A stretch of 10,426 nucleotides of DNA from positions 1-10,426 of the forward strand of contig JACNFT010000093.1 in the NCBI GenBank assembly GCA_014384505.1. Direction: 5' to 3'. The translations under genes and the position numbers were made by a program. How positions within the stretch are numbered: the stretch's first letter is position 1; the number at the start of each line of letters is the position of its first letter. Positions 1 to 6,054 of this stretch are shown piece after piece. This DNA is from Cryomorphaceae bacterium (GTDB lineage Bacteria > Bacteroidota > Bacteroidia > Flavobacteriales > BACL11). The notes under the pieces were generated by a model, which made no database searches, was not told the DNA's origin, and saw only the letters and a list, made by a program, of their open reading frames with translations.

Positions 1-181
1 AATGGATTATTTTGAGGAAATTAAAGGTGAATCAGATTCTTTGGCAGGATTAGTGATTGAATTAGAAGGTAGGATATTAAAGATAGGAGAAAGTTGCAGA
101 ATAGCTCCTTACACATTGTTGGTTGAATCGGCTGATGTAAGGCGAATAAAACGTTTAAAAGTTAGTATTGATGAAAAGTAG
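1..181 (+). CDS. gldE: GldE C-terminal fragment (CorC/HlyC-type domain protein), 5' end outside the window
   Basis: The reading frame is open from the window edge (first full codon at base 2) to a TAG stop at 179-181, giving about 59 residues. These read as the end of a CorC_HlyC transporter-associated domain: an acidic stretch, then SLAGLVIELEGRI, a KIGE turn, a YTLLVESAD strand, and the RRIKRLKVSI ending typical of the family. Full-length members carry an N-terminal DUF21/CNNM membrane domain and two CBS domains, which would lie upstream of this window. The family assignment comes from the domain. The specific name GldE is inferred from the next gene, gldD, because gldE-gldD is a known flavobacterial pair in which GldE is an inner-membrane partner linked to gliding. 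The stop lies inside gldD (11-base overlap), so the two are probably translationally coupled. Main uncertainty: a generic hemolysin/CorC homolog would look the same over this stretch. Confidence 0.8.
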   Translation, partial: MDYFEEIKGESDSLAGLVIELEGRILKIGESCRIAPYTLLVESADVRRIKRLKVSIDEK

Positions 182-725
182 ACTTTTACTTTTCTTATCA
201 GCATTACTTTTATCATGTAATACTGATTATACACCAAAACCTAAAGCGCTTATTAAGCTGGATTTCCCTAAGAAAGAATATGAAAAAATAGAAATTAATT
301 GTCCCTTTGATTTTGAGTTCCCAGTATATAGTCAGTTAAAGAACAAGAATAATGATTGCTTAATAGATATTGTTTTCCCAAACCAAAATGGAGTGTTGTA
401 TCTTTCCTATTTCGCATTAGAAAATAATTTGGATGAACATGCTAAGCAATCACAGAAATTGGCATACAAACACAATGTAATAGCTGATGCTATCACTGAA
501 CAATTTTATGTTAACGATTCTTTAAAAGTGTATGGTGTGCTTTATGATTATGATGGTGTGTCGGCTACAGCTATTCAGTTTTATCTAACAGATAGTGTTA
601 ATCATTTCTTTAGAGGAGCTCTTTACTTTAATACAGAAATAAATGATTCTATCTTACCAATCAACAATTTTCTAAAATATGATATTAAGCATTTGATTGA
701 GACTTTTCACTGGAAAGATAAGTAA
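171..725 (+). CDS. gldD: GldD, gliding-motility lipoprotein
   Basis: This gene encodes 184 residues starting at the ATG at 171. A TTG directly before it (168) is in frame, but the ATG is the natural start and gives a standard lipoprotein signal. Residues 1-16 form a short Lys/Arg then Leu-rich signal ending in a lipobox (LLSC), with Cys16 as the lipid anchor. The mature protein begins NTDYTPKPKA and continues with a FPKKEYEKI stretch and a CPFDFEFPVY motif around residues 44-53, which I recognise as the GldD pattern. GldD is an envelope lipoprotein needed for gliding in flavobacteria and associated with the GldK/L/M/N type IX secretion machinery; its biochemical role is not settled. It overlaps gldE by 11 bases upstream, so it is probably co-transcribed with it. 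Its last 41 bases overlap the 3' end of the opposite-strand heme A synthase gene. Length fits the family. Confidence 0.9.
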   Translation: MKSRLLLFLSALLLSCNTDYTPKPKALIKLDFPKKEYEKIEINCPFDFEFPVYSQLKNKNNDCLIDIVFPNQNGVLYLSYFALENNLDEHAKQSQKLAYKHNVIADAITEQFYVNDSLKVYGVLYDYDGVSATAIQFYLTDSVNHFFRGALYFNTEINDSILPINNFLKYDIKHLIETFHWKDK

Positions 726-1695
726 GACGAATCACTGACAGTAAAAGTAGAATTGCAATAAATTGATGAGTAGTAGCTACGTGAATTTGTATTCTTAATA
801 GCAAGGTTACAATCCCTAATGAAATTTGCGTAATAACTAACCCAAATACTAGCATTCCAGTAGTTTTTAAGTTAGTATTTTTAGATTTATTATAAATGAT
901 GATTGATATTGCAAAAACTACCCAAGCGAATAGCCTATGAAAAGCCTGAATATCAAAGCCGTTGTTGAGTAAGTTAAAATCACTTGCAGTTCTTACGGAA
1001 TATCCAAAAATACTTTTAAATATACCTCCTTCTAAAGGAAGTAAATAGCCTGCTTTTAAGCCTGCTACAAAAGCACCGTAAATGATTTGAATAACTAATA
1101 CGCCAATCAGCCACTTGCTGAGTCTATTTATTATTTGGTTTGGCTGTCTTTTTATGTTATTAAAACTTAGGGTAAGCCAATATATATAGCACATGAGGCC
1201 AAAAGCTGTTATCAAATGTATCGCTAAGCGATAATGACTTACTGCAGGAATATCAACTAATCCACTTTTCACCATAAACCATCCTAAAAAACCTTGTAAA
1301 GCACCAAGCCCAAGTAGGACGATTAATTGTTTTTTTTGAGTATTGCTTAACCATTTTTTTATCCAAAAAATAAGGAAAGGGATTATGAAGGTAAGTCCAA
1401 TTAACCTGCCGAATAACCTGTGTAAATACTCCCAAAAAAAAATAGCTTTGAATTGGCTTAAACTCATTCCAGTATTTATCTTTTTATATTCAGGAAACTG
1501 CTGATATTTAGTAAATGTTTCTTGCCATTGAGTTTCGTTTAAAGGAGGAATTGTCCCTCCAATTAATTTCCATTCTACCATTGAAAGACCTGAATGTGTC
1601 AGTCTTGTTATTCCACCAATAATAATCATTAATCCAACTAAAAAAAGACCAAGGTAAAGCCAATAAGTTACTATTCTTTTTTGTGTAGTATTCAT
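685..1695 (-). CDS. ctaA: Heme A synthase, COX15/CtaA family
   Basis: This 336-residue multi-pass membrane protein converts heme O to heme A for aa3-type cytochrome oxidase. The N-terminus shows the family signature: a first membrane segment, then GGITRLTHSGLSMVEW (about residues 27-42), IPPLNETQW and a YxxxPEYxxxN stretch. The candidate heme-ligand histidines lie in four membrane segments: His92 (EYLHR), His154/His160 (SHYRLAIH), His253 (FHRLFAW) and His305/His310 (HVATTHQF). About eight membrane segments are visible. Length and motif order are closer to the Cox15 (mitochondrial/alphaproteobacterial) type than to Bacillus CtaA, and there is no extracellular cysteine pair. The NTxP-M motif usual after helix 5 is replaced by GYLLPLEGG. 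The gene stands alone, divergent from the transporter at 1769 and overlapping gldD tail to tail. The ATG at 1695 is the only sensible start; the next Met is inside the first membrane helix. Confidence 0.93.
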   Translation of the reverse strand: MNTTQKRIVTYWLYLGLFLVGLMIIIGGITRLTHSGLSMVEWKLIGGTIPPLNETQWQETFTKYQQFPEYKKINTGMSLSQFKAIFFWEYLHRLFGRLIGLTFIIPFLIFWIKKWLSNTQKKQLIVLLGLGALQGFLGWFMVKSGLVDIPAVSHYRLAIHLITAFGLMCYIYWLTLSFNNIKRQPNQIINRLSKWLIGVLVIQIIYGAFVAGLKAGYLLPLEGGIFKSIFGYSVRTASDFNLLNNGFDIQAFHRLFAWVVFAISIIIYNKSKNTNLKTTGMLVFGLVITQISLGIVTLLLRIQIHVATTHQFIAILLLLSVIRLTYLSSEKSQSNA

Positions 1696-1700
1696 GATAG

Positions 1701-1708
1701 CAAAAATA
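1701..1708 (-). promoter_or_regulatory. Candidate -7 promoter element for ctaA
   Basis: On the minus strand these bases read TATTTTTG, an exact match to the Bacteroidota -7 consensus TAnnTTTG. No clean TTTG -33 element is visible 17-23 bases upstream, only a T-rich run. Just five bases separate the box from the ctaA ATG, so a transcript from here would be leaderless or nearly so. Confidence 0.5.
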
Positions 1709-1720
1709 GCATTTAAAAAA

Positions 1721-1752
1721 TTGAAAATCTATTTGGTTTGAGCATATATTTG
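1721..1752 (+). promoter_or_regulatory. Candidate promoter for the EamA transporter gene
   Basis: TTG at 1721-1723 (-33 element) and TATATTTG at 1745-1752 (-7 element, matching TAnnTTTG) are separated by 21 bases, which fits the Bacteroidota primary sigma factor. The ATG follows 16 bases after the box, so the leader would be only about 10 bases and carries no Shine-Dalgarno sequence. The element is face to face with the ctaA -7 box on the other strand. Confidence 0.6.
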
Positions 1753-1768
1753 CCGCCAAATAAATACT

Positions 1769-2644
1769 ATGGAAAAGTCAATAAAAAATTATCTAACACT
1801 TTTGTTTCTTGCAACTGTTTGGGGAAGTTCATTTATTTTGATGAAAAAGGGTTTGTTAGTTTTTAGTGATGTTCAGGTGGCTGCCTTGCGCTTGTTTATT
1901 GCTTTCCTTTCTTTAGTTCCATTTTTATTTCAGGCATTCAAAAAAGTTAGTAAGAAACACATTTTCCCTATTGTTGTAATGGCATTTTTTGGGAACGGCA
2001 TTCCCGCTTTTTTATTTACAAAGGCTCAAACACAATTAGATAGTTCGTTAGTTGGAATTTTGAATTCTTTAGTGCCTCTGTTTACGCTATTGCTAGGCAT
2101 TTACTTTTTTAAATCTAGGCCTTCAAAGACAAATATTGCAGGTGTTGTGCTGGGGCTTTTTGGGGCAGTTTTCCTTACTTTATTTAGTATGGGAGGTGGC
2201 GTTGAGATTAATAATTATGTACTCTTAGTTGTTTTGGCTACTGTGATGTATGCTGTAAGTATTAATGTGATTAAGAAATACCTTCAGGGTATTGATGCGC
2301 TTTCAGTTACTGCTTTGGCTTTCTCAATTCTTGGACCACTTTCTGCTTTTTATATTTTTAATACTGATTTCTTAATGCTGGCCAAATCGGATCAAGGGAT
2401 AGAAGCCTTGCTGTATATTGCTCTTTTGGCAGTTGTTGGTACTTCTTCAGCAGTAGTTATTTTTAATAAACTAATAAGTAGGTCGTCAGCCATTTTTGCT
2501 TCCTCTGTTACTTACTTGATTCCTATCATTGCTATTTTGTGGGGTGTGTTTGATGGTGAAAATATTACTATGCATCATATTGTGGCTGTAGCTATTATTC
2601 TGTGTGGAGTATATTTGGTGAATAAAAAAAGCCCAATTAAATAA
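1769..2644 (+). CDS. EamA/DMT-superfamily transporter, substrate unknown
   Basis: This is a 291-residue inner-membrane protein of the drug/metabolite transporter superfamily. It has the usual ten membrane segments arranged as two repeated EamA halves. The first half opens with FLATVWGSSFILMKKGL (about residues 13-29), the typical EamA start, followed by AALRLFIAF. The segment with AQTQLDSSLVGILNSLVPLFT (about 86-106) is the usual end of the first-repeat core. The second half begins near residue 149 and ends with SVTYLIPIIAILWGVFDGE, the counterpart of the first-half core, and a last helix before a short basic tail. Members export or import amino acids, metabolites or drugs; nothing here fixes the substrate. 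It is monocistronic, divergent from ctaA and convergent with the metalloprotease gene. Its last codons form the upstream arm of a transcription terminator. Length is normal for the family. Confidence 0.92.
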   Translation: MEKSIKNYLTLLFLATVWGSSFILMKKGLLVFSDVQVAALRLFIAFLSLVPFLFQAFKKVSKKHIFPIVVMAFFGNGIPAFLFTKAQTQLDSSLVGILNSLVPLFTLLLGIYFFKSRPSKTNIAGVVLGLFGAVFLTLFSMGGGVEINNYVLLVVLATVMYAVSINVIKKYLQGIDALSVTALAFSILGPLSAFYIFNTDFLMLAKSDQGIEALLYIALLAVVGTSSAVVIFNKLISRSSAIFASSVTYLIPIIAILWGVFDGENITMHHIVAVAIILCGVYLVNKKSPIK

Positions 2645-2654
2645 CTGGGCTTTT
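2624..2654. terminator. Bidirectional intrinsic terminator shared by the EamA and metalloprotease genes
   Basis: GCCCA at 2631-2635 and TGGGC at 2646-2650 form a 5-bp GC-rich stem around a 10-base AT-rich loop. It is flanked by seven A residues (2624-2630) and four T residues (2651-2654), and the A/T flanks can extend the stem. Read on the plus strand the hairpin ends the EamA transcript. Read on the minus strand it is followed by seven U residues and would end the metalloprotease transcript. The left arm lies inside the EamA coding sequence and the stop codon (2642-2644) lies in the loop. Confidence 0.8.
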
Positions 2655-2676
2655 ACATCATTTTCTGCTGAAAAAA

Positions 2677-3792
2677 TTATTCGATAATTATTTTCTTTTC
2701 TACACTTCCGTTATCATAGATGTAAAATAATGGAGTATTTGTTTGTTTTTCTGTACTCGTTCTGCCTAAAACATCAACAATTTTAATTAGTTTTTTCTTG
2801 TTGTTTTTCTGTTCGGAAATCCCAACACTTCCATCACAGTTATTTGTCACCATATTTGACCGATATAAGTTTATAGCGGCAAGCATTCTATCTTTTTGTC
2901 CGTTTGTAAATAAGTTCATACACGCATCATTAGTGTAATCCATGTAGTTCATAAACATATCGCCATTTGCATTGGTTGTGCTACAAGCATTCGGGTTTAA
3001 GGGAAAGGCAGGACAAGAATAGTTTTCTGTTTCTTGTTTTGGTGTATCAGCAACTTGGTCATTGCCACAGCTTCCCCATGCTCCCCAAACATGATCTAGG
3101 TTTAACCAGTGTCCTACTTCATGCGTTACTGTTCTTCCTTTATTGTAAGGAGATTGAAGAGTTCCAGTTCTTCCGAAATACCTATATCCGATAACTAACC
3201 CATCCCCATCTCCAACCCAATTACTTGGTGGACTTGCATACCCTAGTAATCCACTTTGGATGTTACAAACCCAAATATTAAGGTAGTCGTCATTTGGCCA
3301 ATCGTCTGCCCCTCCAGCTGAAGCTGTATGAATATCGCTATCCATTCCAAATTCACCATGAGTAGTTTGTGTTCTTTCAATGCCTGTAGTTGTATTTCCA
3401 TTAGGGTCGGTTGTTGCTAAGCAGAATTCAATTTCACTATCAGTAGCAATACTAGTCCAAACATTAGGGGTGTTAATTTGATCTACATTAGTTCTTCTAA
3501 AATCTTCATTGAGCACATCAATTTGAGAAAGTATTTGTGCATCAGAAATATTTTGTGTATTTGTTTCCCATACAACATGTACTACAACAGGAATAGTGAT
3601 AATAGTTTTTTCACTATGATTAGGATTGTTTTCAATCCATTTTTCAGTTTGGGCATTTACCTTATCTCTAGCTATTGCATAACTAGGGTTATTATTCATC
3701 ATATTTTTAGCGTGGGCTTCTGCGCCACATCTTTCTTGAGCAGAAGTTATTAAACTAATCCCAGCTAATAGTATTGTAAAAATTCTTTTCAT
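2677..3792 (-). CDS. Secreted M43-family (pappalysin/cytophagalysin-like) zinc metalloprotease, probable T9SS cargo
   Basis: This 371-residue protein starts with a signal peptide (residues 1-19, ending LITSAQ). A pro-like segment leads to the typical M43 opening TIPVVVHVVW (about 66-75). The zinc site HEVGHWLNLDH spans 224-234: His224, His228 and His234 bind zinc and Glu225 is the catalytic base. The Met-turn MNYMDYTNDACMN spans about 281-293. Several cysteines (242, 260, 270, 291) may form the disulfides usual in this family. The last about 40 residues (KIVDVLGR, then NTPLFYIYDNGSVEKKIIIE) resemble a short flavobacterial C-terminal sorting region, so I infer export by the Sec pathway and then the type IX system. 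M43 proteases digest extracellular proteins; the substrate here cannot be told. The gene is monocistronic, divergent from rplU, and ends at the shared hairpin at 2624-2654. Confidence 0.92.
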   Translation of the reverse strand: MKRIFTILLAGISLITSAQERCGAEAHAKNMMNNNPSYAIARDKVNAQTEKWIENNPNHSEKTIITIPVVVHVVWETNTQNISDAQILSQIDVLNEDFRRTNVDQINTPNVWTSIATDSEIEFCLATTDPNGNTTTGIERTQTTHGEFGMDSDIHTASAGGADDWPNDDYLNIWVCNIQSGLLGYASPPSNWVGDGDGLVIGYRYFGRTGTLQSPYNKGRTVTHEVGHWLNLDHVWGAWGSCGNDQVADTPKQETENYSCPAFPLNPNACSTTNANGDMFMNYMDYTNDACMNLFTNGQKDRMLAAINLYRSNMVTNNCDGSVGISEQKNNKKKLIKIVDVLGRTSTEKQTNTPLFYIYDNGSVEKKIIIE

Positions 3793-3814
3793 TTCTTGTT
3801 ATAGTTTTATGTTG

Positions 3815-3822
3815 CAAATTTA
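3815..3822 (-). promoter_or_regulatory. Candidate -7 element for the M43 metalloprotease gene
   Basis: The minus strand reads TAAATTTG, matching TAnnTTTG, 22 bases before the ATG at 3792. No clear -33 TTTG lies at the right spacing. A palindrome at 3848-3857 sits just upstream of the expected -33 region, so the promoter may depend on or be blocked by a regulator. Confidence 0.45.
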
Positions 3823-3847
3823 GGTTTTTATAAGTATTTTTGTTTGT

Positions 3848-3857
3848 TAAGCGCTTA
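3848..3857. promoter_or_regulatory. Perfect 10-bp palindrome, possible operator
   Basis: TAAGCGCTTA is a perfect inverted repeat with no spacer, lying in AT-rich divergent DNA between the metalloprotease and rplU. A central AAGCGCTT is the core typical of operators of LacI-family regulators. It sits about 25 bases upstream of the metalloprotease -7 box and about 35 bases upstream of the rplU -33 box, so the protease is the more likely target. No regulator gene is present in the window. A chance palindrome cannot be excluded. Confidence 0.3.
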
Positions 3858-3891
3858 CTAATCTTAGATGTTCAAAAAAGTTAGCATATTT

Positions 3892-3922
3892 TTTGTTCAT
3901 TTTCTCAGATTGTGTATTTTTG
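3892..3922 (+). promoter_or_regulatory. Promoter of rplU-rpmA
   Basis: TTTG at 3892-3895 and TATTTTTG at 3915-3922 are separated by 19 bases. This is the best match in the window to the two-part Bacteroidota promoter (TTTG, then TAnnTTTG). The ATG of rplU follows 26 bases later, leaving a leader of about 20 bases that is A-rich, lacks a Shine-Dalgarno sequence, and is too short for a structured autoregulatory leader. Confidence 0.7.
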
Positions 3923-3948
3923 CAGCCCATATTTAAAAAATAATAATA

Positions 3949-4401
3949 ATGTACGCAATAGTTGAGATAGCAGGGCAACAATTCAAAGTTGAAAAAGATC
4001 AGCAGATATTTGTACACAGGTTAGACGCAGAAGAAGGGTCAAAGATTGATTTTGATAAAGTTCTTTTGTTGGATGATGCTGGTACGGTAAATGTTGGCGC
4101 CCCAGTTATAACAGGAGCTAAAGTAACTGCAAAAGTACTTGAGCACTTGAAAGGCGATAAAGTAATCGTCTTCAAAAAGAAAAGAAGAAAAGGATATAAA
4201 GTTAAAAACGGTCACAGGCAGTATTTAACAAAATTAGAAATCCTTACAATTGATGCTAAAGCTCCGGCTGCCAAAAAAGCGGAACCAAAAAAGGAAGCTA
4301 TGCCAGCTGCTGAAAAAGCGACAGTAAAGAAAACTGTTGCTAAAAAGCCAGCTGCTAAAAAAGCACCAGCTAAAAAAACTACAGCTAAAAAAGCTGAATA
4401 A
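3949..4401 (+). CDS. rplU: 50S ribosomal protein L21 with Lys/Ala-rich C-terminal extension
   Basis: The protein is 150 residues. Residues 1-102 are a complete L21 core: MYAIVEIAGQQFKVEKDQ at the N-terminus, VLLLDD in the middle, GAPVITGAKVTAKVLEHLKGDKVIVFKKKRRK (about 50-81), and the GHRQYLTKLEI ending that contacts 23S rRNA. Residues 103-150 are an added tail made almost only of Ala, Lys, Pro, Thr and Glu with repeated AKK/PAKK units, like the tail of histone H1. L21 is usually about 103 residues; tails of this sort occur in Bacteroidota L21 and are presumably disordered and RNA-binding (inference). The gene is first in an rplU-rpmA operon, 26 bases before rpmA. The tail keeps the reading frame to a normal stop and the codons match the rest of the gene, so it is not a frameshift artefact. 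Confidence 0.97.
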   Translation: MYAIVEIAGQQFKVEKDQQIFVHRLDAEEGSKIDFDKVLLLDDAGTVNVGAPVITGAKVTAKVLEHLKGDKVIVFKKKRRKGYKVKNGHRQYLTKLEILTIDAKAPAAKKAEPKKEAMPAAEKATVKKTVAKKPAAKKAPAKKTTAKKAE

Positions 4402-4427
4402 TAAGTAGAAATAAAAACTTAAAGACA

Positions 4428-4691
4428 ATGGCACATAAAAAAGGAGCGGGTAGTTCAAAGAATGGTAGAGAATCGCAAAGTAAACGATTAGGTGTAAAAA
4501 TCTTTGGTGGTCAAGCCATCATTGCTGGTAACATTATAGTTCGTCAAAGAGGTACAGTACATAATCCAGGAGAAAATGTTGGAATAGGGAAAGACCATAC
4601 TTTATTTGCATTAACTGACGGTAAAGTAAAATTTACTAAGAAAAGAAATAACAGATCCTATGTTTCTGTTGAAAATGAAGTTGTAAACTAA
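4428..4691 (+). CDS. rpmA: 50S ribosomal protein L27
   Basis: The 87-residue protein begins MAHKKGAGSSKNGRES, followed by RLGVKIFGGQ, the strongly conserved L27 start, and continues with a VRQRGTVHNPGENVGIGKDHTLFAL core. L27 lies near the peptidyl-transferase centre, with its N-terminus reaching toward the P-site tRNA. It begins directly with Met-Ala-His-Lys, so there is no removable N-terminal extension of the kind known from Firmicutes. It is second in the rplU-rpmA operon, and a strong hairpin terminator follows 25 bases after the stop. No GTPase obg gene follows, although it often does in other phyla. Confidence 0.98.
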   Translation: MAHKKGAGSSKNGRESQSKRLGVKIFGGQAIIAGNIIVRQRGTVHNPGENVGIGKDHTLFALTDGKVKFTKKRNNRSYVSVENEVVN

Positions 4692-4716
4692 GGATTGCAC
4701 TATACTCACAATTAAG

Positions 4717-4747
4717 AAAAACTTCTGAGCAATCAGGAGTTTTTTTT
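4717..4747 (+). terminator. Intrinsic terminator of rplU-rpmA
   Basis: A 12-base arm at 4717-4728 pairs with 4733-4744 with a single G-U wobble, closing a GCAA tetraloop (GNRA type). The T-run continues to 4747. The stem core ACTTCTGA/TCAGGAGT gives a stable hairpin. The leading A-run mirrors the trailing T-run. Confidence 0.9.
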
Positions 4748-4750
4748 ATT

Positions 4751-4758
4751 TACATTTG
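4751..4758 (+). promoter_or_regulatory. Candidate -7 element for serS
   Basis: TACATTTG matches TAnnTTTG and lies 30 bases before the serS ATG. The expected -33 region falls inside the upstream terminator hairpin and contains no TTTG, so this is a weak call based on one element. It would allow serS and the genes after it to be transcribed independently of rplU-rpmA. Confidence 0.45.
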
Positions 4759-4788
4759 TTTCATTAATAGATAAACTTAAGAATTAAG

Positions 4789-6054
4789 ATGCTACACATT
4801 AATAAGATAAGAGAAAACAAGGAGAGTTACATTACATTACTTAGGTTAAAGAACCTGGATGCTACTGATTTGTTTGATGCTGTAATTGCTAAAGATGATG
4901 AGCGTAAAGCTACACAACAGCAAGCGGATGAGTTGTTGGCAAAAGGAAATCAGTTAGCTAAGCAGATTGGAGAATTGTATAAAACTGGAAAGGCAGCTGA
5001 AGCTAATGTGTTAAAGGGAGAATCGTTAACTTTTAAAGAAAGTTCAAAAGCATTGCAGACTAAGCAAACTGATCTTCAAAAAGAAATTCAGGATATTTTA
5101 GTTCAGATACCAAATATCCCACATCCTTCTGTACCTGCAGGGAAATCGGACGCAGATAATATATCATTAAAAGAGGTAGGAGAAATACCAATTTTAATGA
5201 AGGGAGCTAAGCCTCATTGGGAATTAACAACTGACTATAATCTGATTGATTTTGAACTTGGAAATAAAATAACAGGGGCAGGTTTTCCTGTTTATATTGA
5301 TAAAGGAGCAAGGTTGCAAAGAGCTTTAATTGCTTACTTCTTAGATAAAAATACATCCGCAGGATATACTGAGTATCTGCCACCTCATTTAGTGAATGAG
5401 GCATCAGGTTTTGGTACTGGTCAATTGCCTGATAAAGAAGGTCAAATGTATCATGCTACTGAGGATAATTTGTATTTAATTCCAACAGCTGAGGTTCCAG
5501 TAACTAATTTTTTTCGTGATGTAATTGTGAAGGAATTCCCAATCATGTGTACTGCCTATACTCCTTGTTTTAGACGTGAGGCAGGTTCTTACGGCAAAGA
5601 AGTGAGGGGTTTAAATAGATTACATCAATTTGATAAAGTAGAGATTGTTCAAGTTCAACATCCTGATAAATCATACAAAACTTTAGATTTAATGGTGAGC
5701 CATGTGGCTAGTATACTTGACGAGTTAGAATTACCGTATAAAATTTTGCAATTGTGTGGTGGTGATTTAAGTTTCACATCAGCACTTACTTTTGATTTTG
5801 AAGTGTATTCTGCTGGCCAAGAAAGATGGTTGGAGGTAAGTTCAGTTTCTAATTTTGAAAGCTATCAAGCTAACCGATTAAAATTACGATATAAGGATGA
5901 AAATGGTAAAACTCAATTATGCCATACCTTAAACGGAAGTGCATTGGCCTTACCAAGGATTTATGCTGCACTTATTGAAAATAACCAAACTGCTGATGGA
6001 ATTAAAATTCCAAAAGCATTGCAACCTTACACAGGTTTTGATATTATAAAATAA
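4789..6054 (+). CDS. serS: Seryl-tRNA synthetase
   Basis: This 421-residue class IIa synthetase charges tRNA-Ser with serine in the cytoplasm. Residues 1-110 are the N-terminal tRNA-binding arm, with a charged antiparallel coiled coil (about 33-104) ending IPNIPHPSVPAG. The catalytic domain follows: motif 1 region around 160-200 (GAGFPVYIDKGARLQRAL, YLPPHLVN), the serine-binding TAE at 233-235, motif 2 FRREAGSYGKEVRG at 261-274, ELPYKILQLCGGDLS around 314-328, and motif 3 NGSALALPRIYAALIENNQ at 382-400 with the ATP-binding Arg390. Motif 3 has LPRI where E. coli has VGRT, which is the usual Bacteroidota form as far as I recall. It starts the run serS, TPR protein, DUF4286, MFS, and its TAA stop directly abuts the next ATG. 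Confidence 0.98.
   Translation: MLHINKIRENKESYITLLRLKNLDATDLFDAVIAKDDERKATQQQADELLAKGNQLAKQIGELYKTGKAAEANVLKGESLTFKESSKALQTKQTDLQKEIQDILVQIPNIPHPSVPAGKSDADNISLKEVGEIPILMKGAKPHWELTTDYNLIDFELGNKITGAGFPVYIDKGARLQRALIAYFLDKNTSAGYTEYLPPHLVNEASGFGTGQLPDKEGQMYHATEDNLYLIPTAEVPVTNFFRDVIVKEFPIMCTAYTPCFRREAGSYGKEVRGLNRLHQFDKVEIVQVQHPDKSYKTLDLMVSHVASILDELELPYKILQLCGGDLSFTSALTFDFEVYSAGQERWLEVSSVSNFESYQANRLKLRYKDENGKTQLCHTLNGSALALPRIYAALIENNQTADGIKIPKALQPYTGFDIIK

Noticed and set aside
168..170. TTG as a possible start one codon before the gldD ATG
   Set aside because: The ATG at 171 is adjacent and gives the usual lipoprotein signal; the TTG adds only one residue.
1508..1759. Minus-strand frame overlapping the start of ctaA
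   Set aside because: It is out of frame with heme A synthase, gives no recognisable protein, and covers the promoter region.
3923..3948. Possible ribosomal-protein leader RNA before rplU
   Set aside because: The predicted leader is only about 20 A-rich bases, with no hairpin; too short for a structured autoregulatory element.
4234..4458. Minus-strand open frame of 74 residues rich in Phe and Ser
   Set aside because: It is the antisense of the Lys/Ala-rich L21 tail; its composition is a by-product of the AAA/GCT codons.
5926..5988. SerS motif 3 differs from E. coli (LPRI in place of VGRT)
   Set aside because: As far as I recall this is the normal form in Bacteroidota; all other synthetase motifs are intact.
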